From: Brachypterus glaber
Taxonomy: Eukaryota > Arthropoda > Insecta > Coleoptera > Kateretidae
NCBI GenBank assembly: GCA_958510825.1
Contig: OY294049.1
Span: 24,504,945-24,568,944 of the forward strand
Length of the DNA: 64,000 bases
Direction of reading: 5' to 3'
The notes beneath the pieces were generated by a model that was not told the DNA's origin, searched no databases, and was given only the letters and a program-made list of their open reading frames with translations. How positions within the stretch are numbered: position 1 is the first letter of the stretch; every line of letters starts with the position of its first letter. This document shows positions 23,697 to 34,619 of the stretch, in pieces. The translations under genes were made by a program, and so were the position numbers.

Positions 23697-24043
23697 AGGC
23701 ATCCTATACTTTTGCCATAGCGGGGTCATTCCATTATGCAATTGCCCTTTTTTAAGGTTTTATAAAATTAAGAATTTAAATCGAAAATTATTGTTTTTAG
23801 TGAAAAAAACTATCATATGATAAAGAAAAATTGTTACTTTTTTTAATTTTGGCATTTGAAAGTATTGTTATGCTTTTAAAAGTGCATGTGTGGAGCTCTA
23901 GCTCAAAACCAAAAAAGAGTAGAAAACTTTTGTTTTGGGCAATTGCAGATAATTAGGTCCATATTGACTGGTAAAAGTGTCATGTTAATATCTTTGTTAA
24001 TAACGTTACAGTTTGACTGATTTGTCTACCGTGGGACACCGTG
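23697..24043 (-). repeat. Mariner right terminal inverted repeat
   Basis: Reverse complement of 20422-20770. The transposase start codon at 23588 lies about 110 bases inside it, so the promoter probably lies in or next to this TIR (inference). Confidence 0.85.
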
Positions 24044-24340
24044 TATACATATATTATATTTATCCTTGTTTTTCATACCCCTACACAATATTCATAATAT
24101 GTATTAGGTTCACAAAAATCCCTGTATGAAAAACTTTTTAGCTATAGGTCAAATCTGAACAAAATCTTACAACTTTTTATTAAATAAGTTTTTAACCTTT
24201 TAACCTAAGGTTAGTCCTTTTTTAAACTTCTATAGTCAAAGTTTTACACAAATAAGCTATTCTGAAATGACTATTATAGTATCCACACATCATATGATAT
24301 GTCGGCAATATTTTTCTGAGCCTTGTGAAAGCCGTAACCG

Positions 24341-25687
24341 AGAGTTTTTTTGGACAAAATTCTGCCGACGGTAGAGAATTCGATCAATTTTGATAAAAAA
24401 AATGGACTAGTTGTCGCAGGGGTAAGTTGTCGAAGTGCTTTTATCTTAAAACGTTAAATATTTTTCTGCACTAAACCAAGATTAACCGTTGCGTTACAAC
24501 AGTGCAATTTATCATTTGTAAACTTAAAAGCAATAAATTAAAAGAGCAGCAAGATCAACCAAAAAATGTCAAAACTAAAAAGCCCAGTATTTTTTTTGTG
24601 GTAGATATTTTTTCTTATTGTGACTGATTTAAAACATTAAGAGAAGAAAATTTTATGTAAAATAATTATTATAATTATAATTATTATAATAGTTTAAAGT
24701 GTATATTATTTGTTGATATTGTCATTTATGAGTGTTTATTTGTTAATTAGAAAGTACTTGATACATAAAGTAAAATTGACCGCCCCAGTGGTTGTCGCAT
24801 TTGGTTTGGTGCTAGTTGTCGCATGATATGGAGATTTGTTCATGTTATAACATTTCCTTTTTCGCATTTTTTTATTCAAAAGTGTGTAAAAAATTGAAAC
24901 TTTGTTAAATAGCAAAAAAAATCGTTTATTAAATTATATATAATTAAAAAAAAAATCAAAAAAATATTTAATTATAAGTAACAAGCCACAAGAGTGAAAA
25001 GTTAGATAACAATCGGCTTGTGAGGAGGCACATGTCTTATTAGTTATTTATAATTTTTAAAAATGCCTTCAAAAAAATAAAAACAAAGTGCCGCGACAAC
25101 GTGGGGCACGTTGTAGCATTTTTCCAGATTTTCCCTATAAATTTTTCCATGTTTTTTCTTTAAATAAGGTTACTGAAACATGCAGCTAAAATTACCATTT
25201 AGTCAATTTTGCTAATTTTGAATTACCTGCAAGCTAGATCATCGAAAAACGCATACTAATATGGGTATAGTAAATTTTCTCAGCTATTGAAGGAGAGCTA
25301 CTGATTCTTCTACATACGTCCACTAGTAACCGAAATATGAGTGTTTTTACGCAATTGCAGCTTTTTGTAATTTTTCATCTTTTTAAGACCGTTCGACAAA
25401 ATATTTTTTTTTCTTGAAGTATTAAATAGCCAGGGAAAGAATAGACAACTTAAAAAAAACTCATCGTTTTACGATGAAAATTGATTGAGTTATCGCAGAT
25501 TAAATATTTGGACCAATTTAGTTAACCCAAGATTGGTCTGATTTTTTTAGGTTAGGTTAATGCAAAACTACTTTTCCGCAGCATTACTCCAAAAAATAAA
25601 GCCTTACGAGTACTTTCCATTTTTTTTTAACTAAAATTCCTCGAATTCTCTACCGTCGCGACGGCAGCATTTTGTCAAAAAAAAGTT
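24341..25687. mobile_element. Inverted-repeat element with TTGTCGCA words (VI)
   Basis: The left arm (24341-24408) and right arm (25619-25687) are complementary over about 66 bases, sharing GACAAAATTCTGCCG and ACGGTAGAGAATTCGA. Just inside the left arm the word AGTTGTCGCA repeats (24408, 24427, 24790, 24812), with its complement near 25093. The ends lack a clean TA-GGG signature, so I cannot place it firmly with elements I-V. No coding sequence. Confidence 0.5.
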
Positions 25688-25739
25688 GAATTTTCCCACT
25701 ATGCGCCGTGCAGCTATGTGAGGGTTCATCACTGTCAGC

Positions 25740-26290
25740 CTCGGGGGCTAATATTCTTTGCGTGGATAAAATGCTACTGTAGTTGGATCCGAAAAAAAAA
25801 ACAAGACAGAAAATCTAGTTGTGTAAATTGAAAAATTGTTTACAAACAATGCAGTTATCAGTGTTGACAATATTTGTCAAAATTATTTATAATTATTACA
25901 AAGTACATAATCAATAAAGGATTTAATTAAATTAAGTACATAATTAGAAATGCATCAATTAAATGATTAAGAAAGCTCAAGCTTTTGGGTTATTGGAAGC
26001 AGGATGTGAGCAAGTAGAAATTTTAATGATTCGGAGAGTTTTGTTAAGATTGAAGAAAAAATGGATACAAGAGGAAGCAGTTAAAAGGCGTGTATAAACG
26101 ATAAAAATTTTGCTGGGTCGAAAACTACCGCCCGCCGCCGCATCGATAATAATTCCGAGATTGGAAATTTTTATGCAGCAAAAAACCTTTTTTAGACGAA
26201 CATCATAATCTTCATAAATTATATATTTCATTACTAAGGAGTTCAAAGTTTTATTTCCCATAAGATTGTGTTTAAATTTTTTTATATGAT
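25740..26290. other. Intergenic, no recognised feature
   Basis: AT-rich with one GC-richer spot (about 26128-26145). A 112-codon minus-strand frame (25977-26315) and a short plus-strand frame rich in Lys/Arg (about 25975-26095) overlap. Neither has a family signature I recognise. Confidence 0.35.
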
Positions 26291-26293
26291 TAA

Positions 26294-26431
26294 GGCTGGG
26301 TTTATCAAAGTGCATCTAAATTTAGCTGACACGTAATAACCATAGCAACTCCAACCAAAATCCAGAATTTGCTTTTAACTGAGACTTTATCTTTTAGATA
26401 AAGTTTTAACTGTACACTAATAAACTGGGCC
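26294..26431. mobile_element. Short MITE with GGCTGGGTTTAT / ATAAACTGGGCC ends
   Basis: 138 bp with 12-bp imperfect TIRs and a TAA on each side (26291-26293 and 26432-26434), which is compatible with a PIF/Harbinger 3-bp TWA duplication. Evidence is modest because the TIR is short. Confidence 0.4.
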
Positions 26432-26659
26432 TAAATATTCTAAATGTTTTTTCAGTTTACTATTTATTAGGTATATCTGGACCCCGGAGGTAAACGACAC
26501 CATGTCACAAAAACTTAATTTTTCAGGAGAGCAAGTTTTCGATTCTTTTTTAACATTAAATGCATGTTCTAGGGGCTCTCCCTTATTATTTTGTAAAAAA
26601 GAAGGAATATTAACATAAAAATAACCATCTTGGGGAGACTTCTTGCTTTTGCAGATCAA
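26417..26659 (-). CDS. Unrecognised 80-residue open frame
   Basis: Composition is less AT-skewed than the chance frames around it and the translation looks protein-like (KSPQDGYFYVNIPSFL near the start, SFCDMVSFTSGVQIYL in the middle). I recognise no family. Its last five codons read through the right TIR of the MITE at 26294-26431, so its stop is not original. Its upstream side is cut 15 bases away by element II. It may be a fragment of an older gene or exon, or chance. Confidence 0.2.
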   Translation of the reverse strand: MICKSKKSPQDGYFYVNIPSFLQNNKGEPLEHAFNVKKESKTCSPEKLSFCDMVSFTSGVQIYLINSKLKKHLEYLGPVY

Positions 26660-27203
26660 GAACCTCTATATTAGGGGAGACCGGGGTCAATTGTAACATT
26701 TTACATGAAATGGGTCCTGGACGCTAGTGTTTTCTACTTAAAGACTTGGAAGTCAGTGTTAATATTACTCGAACTTTCGACTACTAAAATTGCTGTTTGG
26801 TTATGACAGAAAACAATCTGTTTTTTTTTCAAAAAAACATTAAGTGAAGACAAATCATAGTTACAAATGTCCCCGACCCCGCACCAATTGTAACAGCCAC
26901 CGCGTCAATTGTAACACCATATTAATAATCCATTTTTAAATAATTAAAAAAGAAATTCTTTTTTATTTATTAAAAATAACTACTGTAATATGCTTACCAT
27001 ATAAGGTAATACTTTCCAAATCATTAGTAGTCCTAATTTTTTTATAATAAAGGAAAAAATAAATGTTAAAAAAATAATAAAGATTTATTAATTAGTTTTA
27101 AATATGTGCCAAAAAAGTAAAATGCTCTTCTGCTATTGGTAAGAAATCTTAGAAAATATTAAATAAAAAAACAAAATAAAATTCTCCTCTACTGGCAACC
27201 AAG

Positions 27204-28436
27204 TCAAGTGAACGCTGATATTTGCTCAGTCTTCACAATTGAGGCAGTAAAAATAACATCGACATTATCGGCGCAACTTTCGTGAGCCCAGTTTCTGCAC
27301 CCATTACACTTAATCCAAATTTCTCCCTCATTATTATAGGAATAGGCTTCCAGACAATAAAGACAAACAGTATCATCTTCATCGGAGGACGAACTTTCCT
27401 CAGCTCGTTTATCTTTTTTCTTCTCTGATAGTTCCATCTTCCCTTTCTTCGCTTTTTCCTTTAACATAACTTTGTTACAAGAATTTTCCCTGGGACGTTT
27501 TTTAATTTTGCTTTCTGACTGAGTACTGCATGGTTTTTTCTCTTGATTTTTCTTTCCAGCATCTTCTTCCGGCGGTTTATTTCCACGTTTCTTTTCTGTC
27601 ATCAGACTGGACAAATCCTTCTGCGTTTTCTTGGCGTACTTTTGCCTTGCCTTCTCCTCTTTGTTTTTCTCAGGCATGTCTGTTAAAATCTTAGTTTTAC
27701 CTTTTTTTCTACCCTTTTTGGTTGTAGAAGTGAATGTTGCTTTTGGTAAAGGTCGGATTTTTGTCAATAATTCCAAAGAAGTGTTCAAACTCGTAGTATT
27801 GTCATCCAAGGCTTTTAAAATCGATGGCACTGGTGTTGAATGTATCTTCTGTATTAAAAGGGTATTATCATTGTCATGAACCATATTCTCTTCCTCTTGA
27901 TCGTAGTCCATCGTGTTATGTTCATCATCAGCCTTTTCTTCACTGCTAGCATCATTTTCTTGAGCGCCGTCATCATATTCTTTATCGCGATCATCGTTTC
28001 CTTTATCGCAATCAACGTTTTCTTGACTACCATCATCGGTTCTTTCACTATCATCATTAGGCAAAGGCCTGTCGGTAAATACAGATGGCGCAAATTCGTG
28101 ATCTTTAAAAACATTCCGGTTAAATGGGTATATTCCAGTAGCTTCGAATCCACTAGTGATATTGGATGCCGTCATTGCAAGTGGAAATGCCTTTGCTACA
28201 ATTTCTGGTAAATCGTAGATCGTCATTGTTTGTTGCGTAGTTCGGTTCTTCATCCAGGAATCCATAAATGAATGAATGTAAGTTTTGAATGGACCAAACA
28301 CACTCACGTCGAGTGGCTGTAATCGGTGTGAGGTGTGAGGTGGGAATGAAAGAAGAACTATCCCGTTCTCTCGGCAAAAATCAATTGTTGGTAAATATAT
28401 TGTAACGATATAAATCGTCACTTTGTAATATAGCAA
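27204..28436 (-). pseudogene. Pogo-like transposase, C-terminal part with PHD finger
   Basis: The 410-codon frame begins in the inserted LTR (28436-28401, not transposase) and enters real transposase sequence at about residue 13. FPPHTSHRLQPLD (to residue 43) is the conserved block around the third catalytic Asp of pogo/Tigger DDE domains. Then follow a conserved ATGIYPFNRNVF block, a long acidic stretch (about 135-190), Lys-rich tracts (about 235-345) and a C-terminal PHD-type zinc finger (358-388: CLYC, WIKCNGC, WAHESC). The last Cys pair of the finger is missing in this frame, but CLNC followed by a stop reads in the next frame just after residue 395. So a one-base change has broken the very end. 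The first two catalytic Asp and most of the DNA-binding region are absent. Confidence 0.85.
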
Positions 28437-29416
28437 GGGTTAATTAAACTATTCGTTTACTTACGTTATAATTTATGTTTATTTTGTATATAAATAGTTA
28501 CGTACGTACAGAACTATTTTGTATCTGGGACTATTTTGTAGCAGGAACTGAATTCTAACCATATGGGTCTCTATTCCATAGTTCTACCTGAAAATAACAT
28601 AAAGAAAACATAATTAGAATATGATTTTTAATAATAAAGAATCATATGACTTATTTCTCTATAGTGCATTTGTCTATGGACTTACCTGGTTTTTATATGT
28701 TTCAGAGTCTATTGAGGGTTGGATTTCACTGGCTTTCATCTGTAGCTTGTTTCTCCTGGAAAGTTTCGTATGATTATTTCTTCGGGATAATCCAGAATTT
28801 GTTGAAAATAGTTTGCTGGAACTGCTCACTTAGATTCAGTATTTTGTTTATACTTAGTTCACAGGACACTTAGTATTCTGTTCGTATTTTTATTAGTTTT
28901 GCTGATAAACAATAAGTATTGTTTATATTTGTTTCTTAGAGTAATATTTTGAGGTTAGATATCACTAATACGGATTTATTAGGAAATATTCTTTTTGGTT
29001 ATTATCTTTGATGTAGTTTTCGTTACCTTTATTAGGAATCCTATACGGTAAAACTGTAGTTGATAATGACTTGCATAGATGTCGCTAATAGTTCAGAAAT
29101 AGGATTTTATTTACCTGAAGGGTTCATACCGGTTGATAAGGTCGATTTTCGCTCTTTTCTTGATGCAACTCGAATACAATGGTGGTGTCATTTTGACGAG
29201 TGTTTATTTTCTGTAATCATCGAAGTAATCCTTCATGTATTTTTATTTAAAGTTAGTGAAAATGAATATTTAAACAATGCGGAAGATATTATAACTGTTA
29301 TTTTCTACAATTACGCATTTATAACGTTTCGATGGACATCGAAGACTTAGAATGACACCACCATTATTACTACATTACTAGACCATTAATTAATTAATTA
29401 ATTAATTACCATTAAT
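28401..29416 (+). mobile_element. 3'-truncated LTR of the long-LTR Ty3/gypsy family
   Basis: Starts TGTAACGATATAAATCGTCA like the LTR at 54449, includes the TATA box TATATAAATAG (28487-28497), and matches it to about 29416 with an internal loss of roughly 60-70 bases near 29350. It then diverges. The remaining 1.1 kb of LTR and the internal region are missing. It is inserted in the pogo-like transposase frame. Confidence 0.85.
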
Positions 29417-30350
29417 TTTACTTTTTCTCGAAAATGCCAAATTTATTAGCTAAAATTATAATTTTACAAGATACACACATTTTGGAGATTTTTTCCAAAC
29501 CGTATTAAATACATAGCTAAATATCTTTTTTGTACACTAAATGGTAATTAACCATATAAAAGAAAAATAAATTTATTTTTTTTTAAGTTTTCCAGATTTT
29601 CCAGATTTCCAGATTTTTTCCCAAAAACGAAACCTAGTTAAAATGTTTTGTCGTACCTAAAAATGGCTGCATACCAAATTTTATCAAAATCCCAGTTATC
29701 GTTTTCAAGAAAAGTATGATGTCCGGCTTACGGCCCGGTTCGTCCCATAGTGAGCCGTTACGTTGGGGTTGTTACAAGGCCCTTCCAGGTATAAACCCTC
29801 CATTATTCGAATGCTAGTAATATAACTGTAAGAGAACATACTATAGGCTAGAATGAGTACAATAGTAATACATAGGAAAAAGAAGAGAGATAGCTGTATA
29901 AAGTCTGTGCCAACCATCTGGTCGGATAGTAGCTAAGATTTTATTATTTGTTGATGTGTGCACGCAATGTAGACGTCTGCCGTGTTCAATATAAGTTTTT
30001 AAGACTATAATAAATAAAATATATCAATGGCAGATCTGGTCAAATACTTTCAAAATTTTATTTTTTTTAGCATTTTCAAAATTGTCTGCCACAAAGTAAA
30101 ATGCGCGATAATGGTCTGCCATTCTTATTTTCCGATAGTAATAATAATATATTTTTAAATTTTAAAACGGCAGACGTGGTCAAATGGATTTAAAATTAGT
30201 CAAAAATCGATACCTGTCTTACCTGAGCGCTCGACGCGTCCACCACTTTGAGCTTAGTGAGTCCCCTACTTATGTATGGTAGGTATAGGGGCCTTAACGT
30301 ACAAAAACTCAGGTCTGGTCAAATACATACAGGTAGCCGGCCATGGGCTC
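29417..30350. other. Unassigned DNA inside the pogo-like element
   Basis: Not transposase sequence on either strand as far as I can see. It contains three copies of a CTGGTCAAATA-type word (about 30036, 30179, 30314) with CAGA(T/C) before them, and a short simple TTCCAGATTTTCCAGATTTCC run at about 29589. It may be another decayed insertion. Confidence 0.4.
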
Positions 30351-30497
30351 TTAGACTATTAGGGTAACATGACAAATTTTTAATTCTCGTGCTACATCTC
30401 TTTGTTTACGGTTCTCCTCCAACACCAATGCTGCGGCTCGACTCATTAACTCATCACTTGGGCCTCGATTAGTAGTTCTTTTTCGATTGCGTGGCAT
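30351..30497 (-). pseudogene. Pogo-like transposase, N-terminal 48 residues
   Basis: The start codon at 30497 begins MPRNRKRTTNRGPSDELM. The segment contains the first helices of a Psq/CENP-B-type helix-turn-helix (AAALVLEENRKQRDVARELK), the DNA-binding start of pogo/Tigger transposases. Transposase similarity ends at about residue 45, where unrelated DNA begins and a stop follows after 48 residues. It lies about 470 bases inside the right TIR, the correct end for the minus-strand gene whose C-terminus is at 27204. Confidence 0.8.
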
Positions 30498-31083
30498 TTT
30501 GAGGTTCGCGGTAGGTACCTAGAATTAATAAAGTTTAATTTGCAAGATTCTTAATACTCGGGGTCAATTGTAACATGTTACAACTGTCCCCGTCTTAATT
30601 GTTACAACTGTCTCCACGGCACATTTTTAATAATAAGGAAGGATTTTGAAAACAAACAAGAACTCTAACCTCAAAACAGATGTTGTATTATCAATTAATA
30701 TTATCCACTTCTACCATAACTTCAGCAGCAATGCCCTTTAAACAAACCCAGATCGCCCAAAAGAAAGAAAATTTACTTACCGTACGAAATTTCACGAAAT
30801 TGCTCTAGGAAGCTCATCAACCGACCGGAACGCTTATATTTATGAGAGGTTATCTGCTTTCAATGTGAGACACTGGCAGTAACAAAGCCGCGAAATTTGA
30901 ATTGTTCGGAAAGTAAATATGGCCGCTGTTACAATTGGTGCGTGTTACAATTGACCCCGGTCTCCCCTAGCTAGTTTTCCATTTCTTCCAGCTTCATATA
31001 CCAGCAGTTACTGTTATTTAACATTATTCGCATTCACGCATTATCTCTAATAAACTTAAAGAAAAACTGACAATATGTAAAAT

Positions 31084-31424
31084 CGAGGGATTTAGGGATT
31101 TTTGTTTTGGATTGGCATTACAGTTTACGCCATGTTTAAAATTCTAAGAACAAATGTTATTTTGATATATTTTATAGTCATCTCTTCTCTTTTTCACTGC
31201 AATTAACCAAGCACAATTTTAACATGGTAAAAATAACCTAAACATAAAATTTTGTAAAAAATTCAACTTTAAAGCGACATTGACATTTGCACGGAAAACG
31301 TCAAGCGATAGGCCAGGTCTGTTGCCAACCCAAAAGAACAAAAAGTACAGACCTCTTATGGGCCTAAAAGAACACGCAAAATGCGTGTGATTATGAGCTT
31401 ATAAGAGTCGCAAAATAGAAAAAA
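31084..31424 (-). mobile_element. TTTTCTATTTTGC MITE, copy 2
   Basis: Minus orientation. It ends with GAGTCGCAAAATAGAAAA and contains GCCAACCCAAAAGAAC and ACACGCAAAATGCGTGTG. The start is truncated just before GGGATTTAGGGATTTTTG, so the 13-bp left TIR is absent. Confidence 0.75.
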
Positions 31425-31429
31425 TAATT

Positions 31430-32940
31430 AATAAAACTGACATTTTGGCATATTTAAAACTTGCATTTTTTTGTGGGTCCAACTGTACAATAGTTAAAAA
31501 AATAACTATTAAAAAACAAAATTAAATCAATAAACTTATTTGAAAAGGATTATACTTTGTGCAGGCTGTCCAACTGCCAAGTGTGTTAGAACATCTTGTC
31601 TATAGACGAAAGGTTCTAACATACTAGATCTATACGAGGTAGTATGCAAACCGTCCAAGTTTACTTATGAACTTAACTGTTTGTTTATATCTCATTAGGA
31701 ATTACTGCATAATATATTGCGTAAAGCCCGTTCTTCGCCCTAGTAAACAACAACAATAATCCTTTGATCTAGTTTTACATACTTTGACAGCGCGCTAAAG
31801 TTAGGTTATGTTAAATGGGATGAAAAAAGTAAGAAATACAACCTCGGGCAATACAAGTAAACTAAAACTATAAACTAAAATTTAATTTTACCTTAGACAA
31901 GGCTAAAAAAATGCTTTTTAGTATTTTTTTTAATAAGATAAAATAATTATTTATTTTTTTTTAATAAATTTTAACCATATATTGCATCGTGTTCCCATTC
32001 AGGAACATAACTTCTAAGTGCCGTCTATAACCCTTTGTTAGGTGCGCGTGTTTTAGTTGTTTTAGTTTAGTCGGGTGGTCTACATTTGTAGACCATTTTC
32101 TTTTTTGTTAAAAAAAAAAAATACATTTATATTTTTAAAAACCAAATTATTTATTGGTTTGTATCTAAAAGTAATTTTTATATATTTTTTTCAGATTATT
32201 AATGTTTCAGTAACTATTAAGGATAAAAAAAATTATATGCAATTTTAACATAAATTTAACATCTGTAAGGTAATTTGTAAAAAAAATAAAAATAATTTAT
32301 CAAACTTATTTAACTTTCAACGGTATTTTCTGTTCTATTGGGAACAGTAGGCATGGGCTCTTCTACCCAAACGGACTCGTACGCTGCGTCTTTCTAAAAA
32401 GAGCCATTTTTTTGGTGGTAAAGACATATTGTATCTTTAATTTATCTATAAATTAAAAAACAAACTGAAAAACAGTATATACAAAAAGAAACTATAAAAA
32501 TTTACAAAAAATATAAAATGCAAAAATAAAAAAAGTAACTTGGTTAGTCGCGTGGTCTACAATAATTAGAATTATTGTAGACCAAATAACCAAATTTTAA
32601 AATACTACTGACCTAATAGATTGATGCATAATGCACAGCTACTCAAAGGCGCGCAAGCGTAAATACTTCGTGTAAAAAGTTACCCAGCTAGAACAAGCAT
32701 CATCTACGATTGCAGACCGCGCGCCTAACGAAGAGATAAAGTAATAGGCGTATTACTAATATTACTAATTTACCCGCGTTGTGCAAGGATGAAAGTAAGT
32801 TTCTACTCGAGGTGTTTTCGAATCATGAAAATAAATTATTTAATCTATAATTTTTACTAATTTTTTGTAAATATTTATCAGTTATTTCAATGGAGCTCTC
32901 TACAACTAGAATTATGAAACAAATGACGTCTACTCTATCT
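31430..32940. other. AT-rich intergenic with short hairpins
   Basis: No gene. Three hairpins are visible: at about 31586-31623 (GTGTTAGAAC paired with GTTCTAACAT), at about 32080-32097 (GGTCTACA-TT-TGTAGACC) and at about 32554-32584 (GGTCTACAATAAT paired with ATTATTGTAGACC). The last two follow the same lead TAGTCGsGTGGTCTACA. Confidence 0.45.
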
Positions 32941-32945
32941 CATTT

Positions 32946-33037
32946 GTGCTACACTTTCCAGCCAACCAAATAAATACTGTATTTGTTTTTCATACAACAA
33001 ATACAGTATTTATTTGGTTGGCCGGAACGTGTAGCAC
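32946..33037. repeat. 92-base palindrome (GTGCTACAC ends), copy 1
   Basis: Arms starting GTGCTACACTTTCC and AACCAAATAAATACTGTATT fold on the complementary right half, ending GTGTAGCAC, with a loop of about ten bases. Only a few mismatches lie in about 41 paired bases. Confidence 0.75.
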
Positions 33038-33139
33038 TGAGCGGTACGAACAAACATAGCTAATGTGAATCTGTAGAATAAGATAATTCTACTAAAATTT
33101 AGATGGCGCCAGTAATTTCTTTAATAAAAATAATATAGT

Positions 33140-33221
33140 TACACTTTTCGCCCGGCCAAGTAAATATTGTATTTGTTCAACAAAGAACAAATACAGAATT
33201 TGTTTGGTTGGGTGGAAGTGG
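33140..33221. repeat. Palindrome copy 2, diverged
   Basis: Same plan as the palindrome at 32946 (ACACTTTTCGCCC, GGCCAAGTAAATATTGTATT, loop, AACAAATACAGAATTTG, GTGGAAGTG), about 110 bases downstream and with more mismatches. Confidence 0.6.
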
Positions 33222-33932
33222 GAGTATATGTATGTCTTCTATCCTTTTTGGGTAGAACTTTTTTCCCTGTCTAATCTAACGGGAGAAATCGCCATTATGG
33301 TTAATAAAAATGGGTATTTAAATACTAAACTTTTTTGTTTGGGGGGTATATCTCATATATGTCTTTATATTTATCTCAATACATATGTATATAAATGTTT
33401 AAGAATTTTTTCTTTAGGGCGTTTTTTGGCGATTTTGGGAAATTCGGAACTACCGTATTATAATAGGATATATCCTTTTCTAGCCCTTACGTGAACAGTA
33501 TAATAAAATAAATAAATAATAATTTAAGTGCCCCATCACACGAGTTTTAATCTAACTGTATAAATCTAGATTTCTCTCTGTGTAGTTGCTTTTAATTTAT
33601 TAAATACTTGAATATACAGTTTATTTTTGGGATTAGCGTATATTTCGTTGGTCTAGAAAGTGGTGGTATTAGACCCTTAAGAGACATACAAACAACCTCT
33701 CCATTAATCAAAAACATATTTTTTTTCCTTGAAGGATTGCTAACTGGCTGAATGCTTTCAACTTTGGACCTCTCTCATTCAACTGTTTCAATGTATAAAT
33801 GATCTAGCAGCTCGAACAAGCGTTCTCATTAATCAAACTACATCTGGAAGATTTGTAGCGCAATGATAATATTTACTAATTGCTTTCTCAACATAACCTT
33901 CTACACTGTTAAAATAAAACTACCTAATTATA

Positions 33933-34613
33933 CAGGGTTATTCAGAAATAGGTTCGAGATATTTAAAAGGTGATTCTACGTTAAATATTATGAGAAAAAG
34001 TTCCTATAAAGGTTGGTCCGGAAATGAGTCCTAAGGGAGCTACGGCTCTTTAAAATTGTAATAAAAATAAAGTTTTTAATTAATAACTCTTGTGACCTTT
34101 AAGCTAGAGCGACGAGCTTTTGCATTTATACTAGTATTAATAAGGTCAATAAGTTTATGTTAATTTATTTTTTTGAATTTATCCAGATGCGTGCCTAGAT
34201 GGACAAAATATGTGTTTTTGTCCCAAACTTTTTTATGTGTATTTTTTTTAATACATCAAAAATATCATATAGTGTAACACTGTAGGAGCAACCGTTTAAA
34301 AAAAATGCAATTAAGAGGAAGGAACATTTTGTGCCACTAAAAATGTTACTTTTTAAAAGGCTATAACTCGTTTAATATTAAATTTAGGTGTTTTGGTGAA
34401 GAATACTTTTTTTCAGTTTTAAGTGAAGGATCGCCCTGAAGCATTAAAATTTTATTGGTGCTTTTTTGTTCCCCATTCAATTCAATTCCATCTTCTAATG
34501 CCGCAGCTCCCTTAGGGCTCATTTCCGGACCAAACTTTATAGGAACTTCTTTTCATATTTTTTAACGTAGAATCACCTTTTAAATTTCTCGAACTTATTT
34601 CTGAGTAACCCTG
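33933..34613. mobile_element. CAGGGTTATTC MITE (mariner-type), complete copy
   Basis: 681 bp with ends CAGGGTTATTCAGAAATAGG and the complement of CAGGGTTACTCAGAAATAAG, flanked by TA on both sides. TIRs extend about 110 bases, including GGTGATTCTACGTTA, GTTCCTATAAAG and CTAAGGGAGCT. A TA duplication and a CAGGGT start fit a Tc1/mariner-derived MITE. No coding sequence. Confidence 0.85.
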
Positions 34614-34619
34614 TATACC

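Larger units (their letters stand above)
20422..24043 (-). mobile_element. Long-TIR mariner element (IS630-Tc1-mariner superfamily)
   Basis: 3,622 bp with ends CACGGTGTCCCACGGTAGAC and its complement, flanked by TA (20420-20421 and 24044-24045). The TIRs are unusually long, about 345 bases each (20422 to about 20770; about 23697 to 24043), sharing GTCAATATAGACCTA-type text, TTTATCATATGATAG and GGAATGACCCCGCTA. The cargo is one transposase (frameshifted) on the minus strand. The 620-bp hAT-type element at 21174 is nested in the non-coding half. Confidence 0.9.
26674..30967 (-). mobile_element. Element II: pogo-like DNA transposon with iterated CAATTGTAACA sites
   Basis: TIR GGGGAGACCGGGGTCAATTG and its complement, flanked by TA (26672-26673 and 30968-30969). 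The word CAATTGTAACA occurs near 26688, 26887 and 26907 at the left, and near 30566, 30596 (variant), 30928 and 30943 (the last two inverted) at the right. It carries N-terminal (30351-30497) and C-terminal (27204-28400) pieces of a pogo/Tigger-type transposase on the minus strand. The middle is lost and replaced by a truncated LTR (28401-29416) and unrelated DNA (29417-30350). Confidence 0.85.

Noticed and set aside
25977..26315. 112-codon minus-strand frame as a gene
   Set aside because: It has no motif and overlaps a MITE end, and the opposite strand has an equally plausible short frame.
27631..28211. Plus-strand frames and alternate minus-strand frames over the pogo-like transposase
   Set aside because: They are shadows of the acidic/basic low-complexity part of the real minus-strand frame.
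28153..28377. 74-codon minus-strand frame
   Set aside because: It is an alternate frame of the transposase; the real frame carries the HTSHRLQPLD block.
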